NCBI GenBank assembly: GCA_051744845.1
Contig: JBNJDJ010000097.1
Coordinates: 1 to 5,350 of the forward strand
Reading direction: 5' to 3'
Origin: JBNJDJ01 sp051744845
GTDB lineage: Bacteria; Bacillota; Clostridia; Peptostreptococcales; Acidaminobacteraceae
DNA: 5,350 bases
The position numbers and the translations under genes were made by a program. The notes below the pieces were generated by a model. That model made no database searches. It was not told the origin of the DNA and saw only the letters and a list, made by a program, of their open reading frames with translations. The first letter of the stretch is position 1, and each line of letters starts with the position of its first letter. Positions 5,171 to 5,350 of the stretch are shown in pieces.

Positions 5171-5350
5171 ATGAATTTAGATAATTTAACTCAAAATTCT
5201 ATAAGAGCAATACAATCTAGCGAAAAAATTGCTGAGGACTATTCTAACCCAACTATAGATATTGAACACTTGATATTAGCTTTATTATTACAAGAAAATG
5301 GATTGATACCGAATATAATAGTTAAAATGGATATTAAACTTACAGATATA
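5171..5350 (+). CDS. clpB: ClpB-type disaggregase chaperone (N-terminal 60 residues, runs off the right edge)
   Basis: ClpB is a hexameric AAA+ ATPase that pulls proteins out of aggregates together with DnaK. Only the start of the Clp N-terminal domain is visible. LTQNSIRAIQSSEKIAED (6-23), IDIEHLILALL (30-40) and QENGLIPNII (42-51) follow the family pattern of the first helical repeat. The NGLIP stretch and the opening MNLDNLT resemble ClpB more than ClpC or ClpA; the ATPase and middle domains that would settle this are outside the window. The start is ATG with AAAAGGAGGT 5 bases upstream. It stands in its own transcription unit after the rubrerythrin terminator. Confidence 0.87.
   Translation, partial: MNLDNLTQNSIRAIQSSEKIAEDYSNPTIDIEHLILALLLQENGLIPNIIVKMDIKLTDI

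Noticed and set aside
1..5350. Mobile element, CRISPR array, tRNA or rRNA gene
   Set aside because: I saw no transposase, no terminal inverted repeats, no regularly spaced repeats and no tRNA or rRNA-like sequence. Housekeeping genes fill the window.

Overview
The window is strongly AT-rich and tightly packed. It looks like an anaerobic, low-GC, Gram-positive-type bacterium (Bacillota, most likely a clostridial or Tissierellia-like lineage). The clues are a GlgC/GlgD paralogue pair, a two-iron superoxide reductase together with rubrerythrin, strong AGGAGG ribosome binding sites, and a perfect match to the catabolite-response (cre) consensus. A fusobacterial host cannot be excluded from sequence alone.

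Left half (1-3148, minus strand): a glycogen synthesis operon read from right to left. The order is glgB (branching enzyme), glgC (ADP-glucose pyrophosphorylase) and the N-terminal 51 codons of glgD (its catalytically degenerate partner), which runs off the left edge. glgB and glgC overlap by 4 bases (ATGA), and glgC and glgD are 9 bases apart, so translation is probably coupled. glgB and glgD both start with TTG. GlgC (with GlgD) makes ADP-glucose. GlgB adds alpha-1,6 branches to the chain built by a glycogen synthase that is not in the window.

Middle (3149-3532): a 384-base divergent intergenic region with no gene. It holds a consensus cre box (3265-3278) and a weaker candidate promoter on the glgB side. 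On the other side is a near-consensus sigma-A promoter with a 15-base perfect 7-1-7 dyad over the expected transcription start. An 18-base direct repeat occurs twice, exactly 100 bases apart.

Right half (3533-5350, plus strand): a three-gene oxidative-stress operon. Desulfoferrodoxin reduces superoxide to peroxide, ferritin stores iron and limits Fenton chemistry, and rubrerythrin reduces peroxide to water. Gaps are 22 and 18 bases, and a clear intrinsic terminator follows (5059-5089). A new transcription unit then begins with clpB, of which only the first 60 codons are present.

All genes belong to known families with intact active sites. I found no evidence of an undescribed system. The most useful new observations are regulatory: the cre box before glgB and the FUR/PerR-like dyad at the desulfoferrodoxin promoter.
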